A stretch of 64,000 nt of DNA. It comes from Stenurella melanura. Lineage: Eukaryota > Arthropoda > Insecta > Coleoptera > Cerambycidae. A program made the translations under genes and the position numbers. Shown in pieces: positions 11,540-23,708 of this stretch. The stretch's first letter is position 1; each line of letters starts with the position of its first letter. The notes under the pieces were generated by a model. The model was not told the origin of the DNA. It was given only the letters and a program-made list of their open reading frames with translations, and did no database searches. The stretch is from NCBI GenBank assembly GCA_963583905.1, contig OY757311.1:146505686-146569685 (forward strand), given 5' to 3'.

Positions 11540-12680
11540 TCCGTCCGTCCGTCTGTCTGCCTGTCTGTCAATCAATACCCTTTCTCTCAGAAAGGGCTAG
11601 AGGCATCGAGGTGATTTTAATACCAAATAAGTCTACAGCCTCATAATCCAGTAGAAGTTAAAGCTTCTAACTCTTTGTAGTAATGAGATACGGCCCACAG
11701 TGATTCAATAATGAATTTTTGTGGACAAAATTCGATCTACACCTGAGTTTTGCTTGAAATGGCAATTTTTTGTTTTTAAGTAATGTCAGAACAATACTTT
11801 ACTACACCTAACTGCCAAAAATGAAGCAGATTTGCTAAAAACCTTAATTTTGACTTAGTATATAAGAGATAAAATATTCGTTACGAATTTTGTGAAAATT
11901 GATTTTTACGGTCTCTAAGCACAAAAATTATTTTAGTGGCTTTATATTAGTCCTATGACCTTCCAGATTATTGTCGCAATATTCTTTGAAAATTTGAGCT
12001 GAATCGGTCAAGCAGTTTTTGAGTTATAATCAAACAAACAAACAAACATATATTGAATTTTATATATTAGTAAGACCAGTAAGATAATGGGTTTTTTAAA
12101 TTGATATTGAAAAAATCAATACTTCTTTATTTATTAATCCAAAAAGCTTAGAATACTATGATCATATTATAGTTTAATAAATTATGTAATAGAAACCTCG
12201 AAAAATTTTCAAAAACCCTCAAAAAGTGGCCAATTTCTCAAAATTGCTACACTTTTGTGTAAAACGAATATCATATTCGTAATGAACGACCCAAAACTAT
12301 AACGTACAACAATTAGAAAACCAGAGATCTTAAATGTAGGAAGGTCCGTCCTCACCGTTTCACTGTAAATATTCTAGTTCTCAAAAAATGAGTCAAAAAA
12401 CAAAAAATATTAAGGGTTTTAGCCAATTTGCCCCAATTTGGGCAGATAGGTGTTGTAGAATATTGTTTTGAGAATACCTAAAAAAAAAATTAGCAATTTC
12501 AAGCCAAAATGGGGTGTAGATCGAATTTTGACCACTGTGCGGCCCGGCCGCGGCTCGGCCTTCCAAAGTTTATGTTCATACTGATAGACTATCTCACTGA
12601 CTGACACATCAAAACATACTTGCCGTTGACCTAGAATCTTAATATTTGGCACAAGTAAAAGAAAAAATCCGAAAATCATT
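11540..12680. repeat. Inverted-repeat element with a GTCCGTCCGTCTGTCTG tract
   Basis: The arm around 11695-11790 (GGCCCACAGTG ... AAAATTCGATCTACACC ... TTGCTTGAAATGGCAATTTTT) is matched inverted at about 12470-12545 (AAATTAGCAATTTCAAGCC ... GGTGTAGATCGAATTTTGACCACTGTGC). A pyrimidine-rich (GTCY)n tract lies just left at 11542-11572. Similar (GACR)n tracts mark repeats at 13070 and 38402. It appears to be a decayed DNA element; the boundaries are approximate. Confidence 0.5.
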
Positions 12681-14578
12681 AATTTCTAATTCTATGTGGA
12701 ATTATTACTTGACAAACTTAATTTGGAGGTCTCTTTCATACAGCGTATATGAAAAAAAATGCAAAATGAAGTCATCCTATATAACGGCATGGAACCTCAG
12801 GCAGCGAGTATTGCTGGCACTTGTCCTTTTTTTATGTTTAATATTTTCCTATAAATCTCCTAAACAGAAATTCTGCATCCCAAGGCCAACTCCCCATCAG
12901 GTTAATATCCACACGCTTTATGCATTACCGCTTTAAATCAAATAAATATAAAAACAAGCTAACCATTATGCTCTTCGCCAATTTACTACGCTTTTTATCT
13001 AATTGTTGGATATTCTATAGAATACTCTTCGCAGTTTTTCGATAAAAATATTAATTATTATTAATACGGATGGACAGACAGACGGACGAACATTTTGAAA
13101 GTTGTTCAGAATTCGATCACCAACACAGTGATATGAGATTTTTCCTTGCTAGCAATGTTACCAGTTTTAGAAATGTGCCGATCGAATGCAATATACTCTT
13201 CGTTTATATTTGCCATGTTCTAATAATTAATATTAATAGTAATAGTTATATAATAATGATATGGTAAACACGATATTATAGTCTGTATAGTTATTTCATT
13301 TTAAGTCATTTTAGGCATATTGATACATACAGAAACCTATTTTTCGTTAATATCTTCATCTCTATAGCCTATTCAGTTTAAGAATGAAGTAATCCTGGTA
13401 CCGGTTTGTACAGCTACACGCGCCACAATTAGAATTTGAGGCAAGCGCTGCTCAAGTCGACCATGGACCGCAAAGATCCGACTGTAATACGAACTTGAGG
13501 AGATGGAAACTAGCTTCTTATGAAAAGAAAATGCTTCATTTTTAAACTGAATGGAGTATAATTATTTATACGGTACTGATATATCTAAATTTTTGTTTCA
13601 GATGGCCACCACAATTTGCACATACGTACTTTTTATGCTACAATCACAAATAACTGTAAATTTCTAATTAAAATCTTTAAATTGATAATCGTTTTTCAGC
13701 AACTATGCGTTTTTACAAATACTCGCTTCATACGTTTGTCATCTAGAATATCACTCCACTAATGATATCTGCTGGATTTAAATATTTTCAAGCACTGAAA
13801 GGGTATGGCAGAATAAGTATTGAAAATGGCCCCAGAAGCGTTTGGACCTAATTCGGCGTCAGTAGATCGACAATAGGAAAAGAAATATTTTTCTCGAGTT
13901 GTAGCCCCCTGTCGCCACTGGTAACCCCTGTACCGTAAAAAGTAATTTTTGGTTTTCATTTTTATCTTTGCAAGTTGAGCGTTAATTATTATGAAAAAAA
14001 TGGAGGATATAGATTTTGCTGCCCCTTTCGTGTAAAAAAATATTGAAGAAATCAAATAATGATTTAATTAAGAAAATAATAATTCGCCTACATAGAACTT
14101 TTACCAAAAATACACGGCTATGAGCAACCTAAAAAAGGGACGCATGTGATATACAACTTTTGTAATACGATAAATTTTCGAAAAATCATCGGTTTTCGAA
14201 ATATCTCAATTTTTTAAATAACAAAAATCGCCATAACTTCTCAAAAATTAAATGAATTTAAATTATCTATATACTTGTTTCAACTATCATTATCGATTTG
14301 AAAAAATATAAAAAATTATATTTCCTCGAATTTTTCATGAAAGAGAACTTATTTTCTAAAATGTGTTTTTAAAAAGTATTTCAAAAGGGCATTTTTGTTA
14401 CTTAAAAAATTATAATGAAGTTCAAGTATCTCGAAGTTATCTGATTTTTCGAAAATAGTTCGTATTATAAAAGGTGCTTATATAGTACATGTTTTGTTTC
14501 AACGCATACACTTTTCAGTGTTCCTGGAATCTATACCTCAACTTGTGGGGAGAGCATTTTTACTAAAAACCCAAGTCA

Positions 14579-15663
14579 TATATACAGGGTGTAATTAGTT
14601 TTATGTCATTAAAAAAAACTGGTGGTAGGGAAGGACAAGACAAACAAAAAAACCTTATATAACATGGGGTCTAAAGCTCATAGTTTTGGAGAAAAAAAAC
14701 AAACAAAAATTTCGCAAATTTTCAATAAATTTTTTTGAGAACTGCTGGAATATTGAGGTAGGTTTAGATCTAGATCTGATCTGAAGAAAACTATACTCTA
14801 ACTCTCCCTTGTGCAATATTTTAGTTACTGTCATGTCGGTGTTTCGTTATGTACACACGTCCAACCCGCCGTTCGTTTTTTTGTTATTTTTAAATTACGC
14901 GTCATTGTGTATTTATAGTTAAGATTTATTTTATTGACTTACCGTTCAAGTTGTCAAATTCTTGATTACGTACAGACACAACTTACTTATTCGTTCTTTT
15001 TGTATTCCTTTTTGGCTTTTGTACCAAGTTTTTATTTTATTTTCCTTTATTGACAACGTTAGTTGATAGTTTAGTGTTTAGTGTTGAACGAAGTGCGTAT
15101 GTACTTAATTCGACGTACCGTACTGTATATTGATACAGATGCAGAGATTTTGAATCATTTAAGTAGGTAGTAAGCTTTTAACCCAGGACACTCGTTTATG
15201 TTACAAATGTTAATAAACCACATTTAAATTTTCTAAATTATAAACAATCCAATATTTTGTTCCAAATTAAAAAACACACATGTAAAGAAATGCTCTGTTT
15301 AAACCTCTATGGCCATTATTTGCTTGCAATTGTGCACGAAGAGAAAACGAATTATTTACCTCTTTATACTTGCCTCAGTTCAGTTGAGGCGGTACATCAA
15401 AGGCGGTCGATGATCCTTTGACACCGCGTGTGCCGGCCAGCACTTTTTTATGACAATTTAAAAGTTGTATAATTGGGAAGTACATCGACCAAGAAAAGCA
15501 GTGGTTCTCAATAGTTGTATACCATAATATTAAATATGTTAACCTAGATCAGTGTTTTTCAAAGTGCCCCTAGAGGGAAAAGTCATAAAGGTTTTTTGTT
15601 TGTCTAGTCGGTCCCCATTACCAGTTTTTTTAATGACATGAAACTGATTACACCCTGTATATA
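14579..15663. mobile_element. TIR element of the TATACAGGGTGTAATT type
   Basis: TATACAGGGTGTAATTAGTT at the left end matches, inverted, AACTGATTACACCCTGTATA at the right end, with TIRs of about 80 bp continuing through TTTTATGTCATTAAAAAAAC. The TA-rich flanks suggest TA target duplications. No coding sequence is recognisable. Confidence 0.75.
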
Positions 15664-17203
15664 GTGAACACTTTTTACAGAATTCAAATATCCCTTTTAG
15701 TAATTGAGAAAATTTCCCCAAGAATTTTCACGTAAATAACATTTGCAGGTTGTAGTAAAAGTGAAAATTTAAAAAAATCTTGTACGACTTTTTGTGTCAA
15801 CAATTTACATTTCAATGAATAATGAAAACAACCATACAGGGGTGGTGATGTTTATATTTCGATTACTTGACCAACTTCTTGGAGATTGTCATCCTCTTCC
15901 TCGGAGGCAGTATCCGAACCAACAAAATGTAAGAAATGGATACATAAAGTATCAATGGTGAGCACCACTAAACATTGCGTTATAACAGTTTTTATTATTT
16001 TTTTAAGTATGGCGCACCGCTTCTAAAAATTTGAAAAAAATTGACAATAAACTACTCATAGCAGTGTATTTTTGGAAAAAATTCTGTGTACGTGAATCAT
16101 TATTTTCTTGACTATATAATTATTTGATTTCTTCAATATTTTTTTCTACACGAAAGGGGCAGCAAAATCAGCACAAATTTTTTCCTAAGATGTTCTTAAT
16201 CACATCTACATCCTACATTTTTTTTCATAATAATTAACGTACGACTTGCAAAGATAAAAAAATCCGTAAAGGTATTTACGCAGAACTTCCCTCTTTATTT
16301 ATACAGGTCACTTTAAAAAATGATTAATTACGAAACCACACATGAGAATAATAATCGGAAGGTATCATTACAAGGAAAACCTGATAACTTTTGGTCAAAA
16401 AAATATGCAGCAAAAATTAGGTGTTTTCACTATGTGCAAATTTGCTTTTTTGATATTATTAAAATAAAGTACTTATTATACTAAAGCACGTATTGATATT
16501 TAAACAGCATTCTATCGTCCATCAAATTAAAATTTCAACAAATAAATAACATAAAGTTTTAGTAATTGAACGAGTACGCAAAACACGCGGAGACGTTCAT
16601 CGGTTATATCAGTTTCTTAAATCGCGTATAAAAATTGTTACACACCACTTTTTATTCACTTTATTTACGTTTTACATGTGATTAACCTAATACACGATTT
16701 GTAAAAGCTACTTTGGGAAATTTATCTGAAAAATAACGTGTTAATAACACAAAATGACACTGACAATATAACTGATGACGCCATGAGTGCGTAGTGAATT
16801 GATATAGTGTTTTTGGCGAAAAAATTTTGTTTTTGCATAGTAGATAGCGAGCCGAGGGAATGAGCAAAATGAATCCTATGGGGCTCAAATTAAGCTTTGA
16901 GAAATTTTAATGTGAGCATATGTTTTACTTTTTGAAAAAATGCAAAAATAGGAAATATTTTAAAAAGGCAGTAAATAATGAATTTTTTAAAAGATACAAC
17001 TCTGTTATTACTCAATTTTATATTGTATGATTTTTTTACGGATTATGTATTATTATGTAGAGTTTTTGAAAGAATTTCGGAAATGTCCTAGAACCCGCCA
17101 ACACCTTGTAATAACTAAAATACCAACACCAGAAAACTAAAAAATTCATAGGTCCTACCCACATGATACAATCGTCATGGGATTTTCACTAAAAAACAAT
17201 TTT

Positions 17204-17720
17204 TTCTATGAAATAGGTTTAGAATGTCATGAAACAAGGACATTTTAAATTTGAACAAAAAAAAATCCCATCTTTCTACTGGTAAAAAAATTTTCAAGTT
17301 TTGAATTTTTTTTTCTGAATAGAAAATTTTAAATTTGAGCAAAAGTAATTTTTTTTCCACCACTTGTTATTGGTACAGTAGTAAAAAAAATTTCAAACAA
17401 ATTTTGGTCTTGAATTTTTTTTTTCTGAAATAAGAATGTCATGAAACGCGTAAATTTTAAATTTGAGCAAAAAAAATGTTTCCATCGTATATTCTATAGT
17501 AGTAAAATAATATTTTAAAATATATTTTTTTTCAATTCTTTGACGAAATTTTAAAATTTTTCTTGTTAATTTTTTTTTTATGAAATAAATTTGGAATGTC
17601 ATGAAACGTGGAAATTTTAAATTTGAGCAAAACAAATTTCCCGTTTTTCTACTGGTAAACAAAGTTTTGAAATTTTTTTTTTTTCTGAAATAGATTTAGA
17701 ATGTCATGAAACTAGTACAT
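17204..17720. repeat. Degenerate tandem repeats of about 100-150 bp
   Basis: The core GAATGTCATGAAACNNGNA followed by ATTTTAAATTTGAGCAAAA recurs near 17222, 17437, 17596 and 17699, with a partial copy near 17325. Intervening spacers contain TTTCTACTGGTAAA and poly-T. One inverted copy of the core occurs at about 24006-24050. Confidence 0.7.
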
Positions 17721-18063
17721 GGAAATCGTACCAAACAAGAGGGGTTGCCTTACATCAAATGAGGTAGTTCTGGTTTTTTCATATGTTGGTAGTGATGAAA
17801 TGGTAATGACAAATCCAAGTTTTCCACCTCGAAAGCCCTTCGGATCATTGTTAAGTACTTGAAAATTCATTAAATTTTAGGACTTTTTTTAGTTTTTGTC
17901 AAATTTTACCACCAAGGGCCTTTGTTAGGGCAAAAGTCACTATGCACACTTTTAAGTATACTAAATTAACAATAAAATGCGAATAATTTGGTCTTGGTAG
18001 GCCAAATAGTTACTAAGATACAGCCATTCAAAGTTTTGCACAATTTAAAAAAAAATGGAAAGA

Positions 18064-18310
18064 GGAGTTGGGATGCTGGAACCATCAGCTCCTCAAGCCC
18101 TGCTAAATATGATTTCCTGTAACCGCAAAAAAGGTTGTACCAGCAGGACTCAAATGCTCTGCTGTTTGCAACTACTGCAGTGGCCAATTCTGCGAGAATA
18201 TACCAGACCTGATGTGTGACGACACTGATAAATCATTCATCGATGACCCACGATCAGATGACGATTTCGACCTGCCTGGTCCATCAAAGATATACAGGAA
18301 ATACGAGTAA
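18064..18310 (+). pseudogene. Second cysteine-rich (CXC-like) C-terminal remnant, frameshifted
   Basis: One frame reads LEPSAPQALLNMISCNRKKG then CTSR. After a frameshift near 18145 another frame continues CSAVCNYCSGQFCENIPDL and then an acidic tail ending at TAA 18308-18310. The order APQALL, CN.KKGC, C...C..C, CEN matches that of the remnant at 1441-1893, so both derive from one gene family. A cysteine of the first CxC pair is replaced by arginine (CNR instead of the usual CNC). The N-terminal domains are absent and the copy is clearly dead. Its function is unknown. Confidence 0.6.
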
Positions 18311-18962
18311 TAACAATTTCCCTCACTATACTGTACATTATATACAATGAGGTGTTTCATAATACTACATACCTTTTAAATATTAATGTTTGAATTACTA
18401 ATCTGTTTATTTTTATAAATTAAAATGCTTGTTTCACTAACTAAGGGTACTTCATTTTGCCATACCCTTCTAATACATATTACCTCAACAACTTTGAACA
18501 GCTGTATCTCAGGAACTATCAAGTCTATTTTGACCTAATTAGTCTCATTTTGTTGGAAATTTAGTGCACTTTAATCATTTATCAGGTGACTCTTGCCATG
18601 GAATGGATCCCTATGGGTCATCATAACTGTCGAAAACTAAAAAAAAATATAAAACAACAGACAGACTGACGGAATTGAAAAACCTATATTTTCGTAATCT
18701 ACGTGATCTGAAACGTGAAATCCGAAAAAATCTTGGAGGGTGATTTTTTCTCGAATATAATACTTCCCTTCGGTATGCGAGGGAAGTAAAATGAAAACGA
18801 AAACTTATACTTATTAGGGTACAGGTGTTACCAGTGGCGACAAGGGACTACAACTCGAGGAAAACATTTCTTTTCCTATTATCAAACTAATGAAGCCGAA
18901 TTAGGTACAAACGCTTCTGGGGCCATTTTACCATACTTTTTCTGCTTATACCCTTTCATTAT

Positions 18963-19569
18963 TGAATTTTTAGCACTGTGTTCGATAAAATATAGAAATT
19001 TATATTATATTTATCTGTATTTATTATCAATAAAAGTGCAGAGTAAAATGGATTTTATTCCTAGATCGATAAGATAAGTGTTTTGTTGAACGTATCTCAG
19101 GATTTTTAAATATAATTTTTATTCATGCATTTCCAGGTGTTAAGTATTAATATTTTTCCTTTGACGATTTCATTTTTATTACGACCTACACATACTGTCT
19201 CTGACCCTGGACCAAATTCTATCGTGTTATTCTTTTTAAGTCACTTTTCTCTTTCTTTTGCATTTGTCCACGTACTAGATATATCATCAGTTGCTATATC
19301 ATCTACGACGCCCACTATTGTATTCTAAATATTTATATGTAGAACACTGCATATCAAGTTTGTAACTAATATGGGTTCCAACAGAGTATCCTGGGGAAAA
19401 CCAAACCTTAGAATTTTAGGGAAGGTGGGTCAGAGTTTTTCTTTAATTTTCATTAATGACCAAAGGATGAATGCAGATTGTAGGTAAAACAAAACATCGC
19501 TGATGTTTATCGTTGGATAAACACATTTATCATAATATTGCACAGATTTTTTTTTCGATGAGAAAGCGT
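18963..19569. other. No gene seen
   Basis: An A+T-rich spacer between the repeat block and the receptor exon 1A unit. I recognise nothing coding. Confidence 0.5.
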
Positions 19570-19816
19570 CAAATTACATAAGGTAAGCTTTTTACCAAAT
19601 TTCATATGCAAACATAATCAAATTTAGTACTGCTTACGTAAACATTCAATTTCTAAAAATGTTTACTGCCTAAGTATATTACTAAGTTGATTTTTGATAA
19701 GGTTTGTAAACAAATAATTACAGAAAAACTCTTGGAAGAATAATTTTCCACGTAGTGCAAGTTTACTAAATACGTATTGAGAAAATTACGCTATATTTCA
19801 AATATAAATTTTGACG
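19570..19816 (+). promoter_or_regulatory. Putative promoter/5' UTR of first exon 1A
   Basis: This block is recognisably similar to 36203-36444 upstream of exon 1B. Shared words in the same order are AAATTACATAA, AAATTTCATATG, CAATTTCTAAAAATGTTTA (19647-19665), GTTTGTAAACAAATAAT (19702-19718, ending about 100 bp before the ATG) and AGTGC-N2-GTTTAC (19754-19766). GTAAACA/TGTTTAC words match the forkhead-factor consensus. Promoter function is inferred from conservation between the duplicates; no TATA box stands out. Confidence 0.5.
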
Positions 19817-20108
19817 ATGAGGATGATTAAAAAAAGTAAGTCAGAGGTTTCTGTAACTTTGAATCCTGGTAAAACCATCGCTTTTGAGCATAGAGGTTTT
19901 CATGAAAATATCCGATTTGTCATCATCATGGCCCAATTCTTTGGAGTTATGCCATTACACGATATAAGAAAGAATATTTATGAAATTAAATTTAAATGGA
20001 AGAGTATCAGACTATTTTATTCCATTTTTAATACGATTGCAACGTTAGTGAGCGGACTTTTTTGGATCATTAAATTTGCCTGGCATGGCCTTATTGTTGA
20101 CAAAACAG
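19817..20108 (+). CDS. Sugar gustatory receptor first exon 1A (alternative or orphan)
   Basis: The exon encodes 97 residues plus one base and ends at a GTAAGT donor (20109). The ATG at 19817 is chosen because it aligns exactly with the start of exon 1B; a second ATG lies two codons on. It shares about 61 of 97 residues with exon 1B without a gap, including KSEV, FEH.GFHE, QFFGVMPLH, KFKWKSIR and HGLIVD.TG. It supplies the cytosolic N-terminus and the first two membrane segments of a sugar-type gustatory receptor, a ligand-gated cation channel of taste neurons. The splice phase is 1, so it would join exon 2 (42295) in frame. No other receptor exon was found between here and 36445. It is either an alternative first exon of the same gene (intron 22.2 kb) or the sole survivor of a duplicated gene. 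The frame is intact, with no disabling change. Confidence 0.88.
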
Positions 20109-20883
20109 GTAAGTTTTTAAGTTGTTTTTAAAGCCAATGTATATAATTATGTAGTAATATTAGTATTAATGTTTATTGATTAGAACTGAAACATTACATG
20201 TTTGCTAGATTTAAGTAATAGTAAGTAAATTGTCTTCTTATGCATAACACCTTAGCAGACGTATTTCGATCCTTGCATTATTCTAATTCATCTCCTTTTG
20301 CTGCATAGCACGTCCAAGAGCATCGTGTCGTATGTCGTGGTTGCCTGCTAGGCTTACGGCCTCACCAAATCTTTTTACCATCAATTGATTGGTGTTATTA
20401 ACCTAGTGAACTACGTAATAATTCAAAAAACAAACTTTAGCTCGTCATTTTTGAAAATTCTAACATCGGATTCATAATAAGTCCAAAAAATAGTATATTT
20501 TTATGATAAAATACTAAAAGATTTTTCTCACGAAAATTCTTTATTAATAGGTACCGGTTTCGTGAACACAAATTTTTCTTCGGGCAACCACAACTTTTTT
20601 TGACACAATACACCATATCGAGTGTCAACAACAAAATAATCCAATAAGTACTTTTTTTAATCATTTGTGAATATTTGAACAATTTTTGGTTGTTCACGGC
20701 ATACTAGATTAAAAATTAAAATTATGTGTAAAAATTTCAAAATGGGGTGAACAGTCAAGAAATTTGTACAGGCATGGGTAAAATGATGTCTAAATTCCAA
20801 AAATACAAAATATACGTGGTGTCCCATATACAAATCAAAAATAGGGGTCATAATGACATCATTCTGAAATTATAATAATGTAT
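20109..20883. other. Intron or spacer after exon 1A
   Basis: A+T-rich, with a perfect donor at its left edge. I found no exon-2-like sequence (no Y..NF.AG..L or REW..VE motif). Confidence 0.5.
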
Positions 20884-21374
20884 TGTCCCGTTTTTCCACC
20901 ACTTAGGAAACCACCCTGTAAATTCTGTGAGTTCAAAAATTATATCAAGAGATAAACACTTATACTTTATTGAAAAACTTACTGAAAACTTCACAATACG
21001 TTAACTTATTAAAATACCTTTAACAATATTTACTACTTGATATTTTCAGTCTACTGTTCACTTTTCGGACTTACCTAACCTCAATTCATTCAGAACTTCC
21101 TTCCCGCGTGTTTACATCGGCTTATAAACAATGCAAATTTTCTCCTATAACCATCTAGCAAAGTCCATAAACTTCGCGTGCGGCAATCCAAGACAATGTG
21201 GAAATCTCGATCCTCTTCTATAAGTTTCTTAGAAAACGTACTACCAGTGTCTCAGAGATGACGCACACTACAGGCTTTGATGATACTGCAGTCTCCTATC
21301 ACCATTGCTACTTAATTCTGGCTGCTACTTATGAACTATCGACATTAACCCCTAGGGGCGTGAACTCGTAGCAA
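20884..21374 (-). mobile_element. Solo LTR of a Ty3/gypsy-like family
   Basis: The sequence starts TGTCCCGTTTTTCCACC and ends near CCCCTAGGGGCGTGAACTCGTAGCAATA. It keeps the order seen in the paired LTRs at 47995 and 50565: a start like TGTCNCGT.TTTC.CC, then GAGATAAACACT, then ...TTTATT...AACAATGTTTATTA-like words. No internal region adjoins it. Orientation is assigned by similarity to the complete element. Confidence 0.65.
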
Positions 21375-21759
21375 TATTGTTGTCTGAAAAACAACATCGA
21401 GAGACCTCTCCCACATGAGGGTCTTTGAGTCTTAGAAATATGTCAGCATCTCTAGGCCGTACCTAGAAAAACTGGATTGCGTGGCAAAGCATATTATAAA
21501 CAAAACATACGTTGGCATCATGTGAAGATAATTAAAACTGAAGCAAACTTAATAATGTACGCTGAATTTATATTTAACTAATGTTATGGTTTAACAAATT
21601 CAACATATCCTATCATCCTCTCCCAAGTTCTGTCTCGGTTCGGGGAACCGTGACCTACTAACTAATGAAACGGCATTGGAAAAGTGCCTTACCACTATCC
21701 ATACCATTTCTATTTTTTGCGCATGCAGCTTACCACTACATTCCCAATTTACCTTAAAT

Positions 21760-22010
21760 TATTCATACAAATCCCAAGGGATAAAATAGAATCAAATGAA
21801 AGATCCAAAATTTATGAAATCTCTTGTAAACATTATGATTTGAAATATTTTGGACAAACGAAATGTACAATTATGACTAGGTTCAATGATCATATATAAC
21901 CCATCCCAAATACAAAAGAACTGATAAGTCTAGTATTGATAACAAATAACAGGTAATAGACAACTGCATGCTTTTGAAAGATTAAAAATTGCAAAAGGTA
22001 AAAATACTAT
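21760..22010 (+). pseudogene. GIY-YIG endonuclease fragment, Penelope-like
   Basis: The frame reads SKIYEISCKHYDLKYFGQTK then RFNDHI, ending at a stop at 21897-21899. A decayed continuation (KYKRTDKSSIDN in another frame) follows. The pattern IYEI.C......Y.GQT..... R...H is the GIY-YIG nuclease core found at the C-terminus of Penelope-like retroelements. The reverse transcriptase part is missing. It is a relic only. Confidence 0.55.
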
Positions 22011-22039
22011 GAATAGTGACAAGAGACCTTATCATAAGT

Positions 22040-23490
22040 AGCATGTATTAGTTAGCAAGTCACAATGATCTACTGGTCTTATCTTTCGGTTGTGAGACCC
22101 ATGGTAACCTATGCATCCTTTGTGTGGTGGCCAAAAACTGAAGAAAAACTAACTACAAGGAAAGTTGCAGAAGTTGCAACGCCTTACCTTCTTAGGGATT
22201 ACAGGAGCTATGAACTCCAGTCCCACAGCAGATATGGAGGCAATGCTAGACCTACATCCTCTACATCTGCATGCAAGGAAGGACTTAGTGCCCTAAGGCT
22301 GCAACAGATACTCTCTCTCAAGCCAGGCGATCTGGTTGGTCATTTAAGGATCCTGGAGTTATTCCAATTAGAATTCAAGACCAAATCCACTGACTCAATG
22401 TCAACCAAGCGGGACTTTGACTGTCCTTTTGATGTGCTGATTGAGAGCCGTCAGACGAGCAGAGTCGAAGTCCTACAGTTGGAGAAGGGGTCACTCATCT
22501 GCACACATGGATCGATGATGGTTGAGGGGGTCGGCGTGGGCGTAGCGGGAAATAATTGCAGGCTATCCAGAGCCCCAAGGCAAGACCCCAACCATCTTCC
22601 AAGCCGAAATCTATGCTATAGATCTATGGAATGCGTAAATAAAGGCATTCGAAGGGCAAAGATCTATATACTTTCAGATAGTCAGGCAGCGTTAAAAGCT
22701 CTCAAGTTCTATACCTTTGAGTCGAGAATTGCCTGGGAATGCAAACAATCCCTACAGCAACTGGCAAAAAACAAGGTTACCTTGATGTGGGTACCGGAGA
22801 ATGAGGGAATAGAAGAAAATGAATTAACCGACATCCTTGCAAAAAAAGATGCTGAAGCCACATTTTTTGGGCCCGAAGCATTTTGTGACTTATCTCAAGA
22901 TACACTTAATGGAGGAGATCCTAAAATGGGCAAAGGAACAAAAAGAGCCCTACTGGAGGACTACTCCAGGCCAAGAACAATCGAAAAAGTTCATAACTTA
23001 TTCGACGAAGAATGCCACAAGGCTTCTCTCGAACTTGAAAAATCCGACTTAAGGCTAATGAGAGGCCTTCTAACAGGCCATTGCCCCTTGATATATCATC
23101 TTAAGAATATGGGCAAGGCAGATGATGATACGTGCAGATACTGCTGTACTGCAATAGAAACTGCGAACTTCTTTGCGAATGCAAGATGCTGATCCCTCAC
23201 TAGGCTATAGTGCCTAGAAAAGGTGCAATTTACGCCTGAAGACAGAGGGAAATTAGCCCTCAGGGAATCACAAGCTTTGCAAAATGCTTGGGAGTTCTGG
23301 GTAACAACTAATTGTAGGGTAATTCACAGAAGATGTTTTAGGTCGATGTGAAGAAGTACTGATCAAAGCCAAGCGACCCCTTAAACAATTTACAATCTAT
23401 CAAATCACGGTTCGTTGAGCCGAGATGGAGTTCAGTTAGGAATGACAGGATTCATTGAATTTTATTTTAGTTTTAATCAGCTCCAGTTCA
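22040..23490 (+). mobile_element. 5'-truncated LINE with RNase H domain
   Basis: The block holds the C-terminal third of a LINE open reading frame 2, including RNase H and the CCHC end, followed by a non-coding tail to about 23490. It is inserted to the left of the receptor gene body and points in the same direction. Confidence 0.7.
22065..23192 (+). pseudogene. LINE ORF2 C-terminal part: RNase H and zinc-finger region
   Basis: The 375-codon frame starts with a reverse transcriptase thumb motif (RPMVTYASFVWWP) and continues into RNase H: THGSMMVEGVGVGVAG, ILSDSQAALKAL, WVPENEGIEENELTDILAK. It ends with a cysteine/histidine cluster (HCPLIYHLKNMG ... CRYC). RNase H degrades the RNA of the RNA-DNA hybrid in I/R1/Loa-like LINEs. 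The first catalytic aspartate of the usual TDGS motif is histidine here (THGS). The segment with the second acidic residue, TPTIFQAEIYAIDLWNA, is in a different frame (22590-22635), which means two compensating frameshifts keep this long frame open by chance. It is not functional. Confidence 0.78.
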
Positions 23491-23708
23491 TGCCAACCTT
23501 GTTTGCGAAACGAGCCTCAAGTATAGTATTCCAATGTAGGGTATAGTGCACGAAGTATTCGGACATAACTGTTGTGAATTTCGAGATGCCATTGAGAATT
23601 ACGACATAACAGTTGTGAATTCCGGCTTAGCAATTGTGAATTTCAACTTAACAATTGGGAATACTACCAAAATAAACAAAAATATGCAAATATAATAGTC
23701 CAGTGTCC

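Larger units (their letters stand above)
16263..18787. mobile_element. Insertion carrying tandem repeats and a cysteine-rich gene tail
   Basis: This block is defined by the break in the right arm of the element at 13796-18962. Its left end (GTAAAGGTATTTACGCAGAA ... TTTATTTATACAGG) recurs inverted at about 24144-24195. It contains degenerate tandem repeats (17204-17720) and a coding remnant (18064-18310). The exact ends and the class are unknown. Confidence 0.5.
13796..18962. mobile_element. Decayed TIR element whose right arm is split by an insertion
   Basis: The left arm runs about 13796-14095. Its outer half (GAAAGGGTATGG ... AAATGGCCCCAGAAGCGTTT ... GTCGCCACTGGTAACCCCTGTACC) is matched inverted at 18820-18962. 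Its inner half (TTTGCTGCCCCTTTCGTGT ... GAAATCAAATAAT) is matched inverted at about 16090-16262. The right arm is thus interrupted by some 2.5 kb (16263-18787). The loop holds another TIR element at 14579-15663. No transposase frame is visible. Confidence 0.7.

Noticed and set aside
12646..12936. 96-codon + strand open frame
   Set aside because: No family motif, an A/T-driven composition and partial overlap with an inverted repeat.
17204..17720. Satellite array
   Set aside because: Only four or five degenerate units of uneven length within a mobile element; not a satellite.
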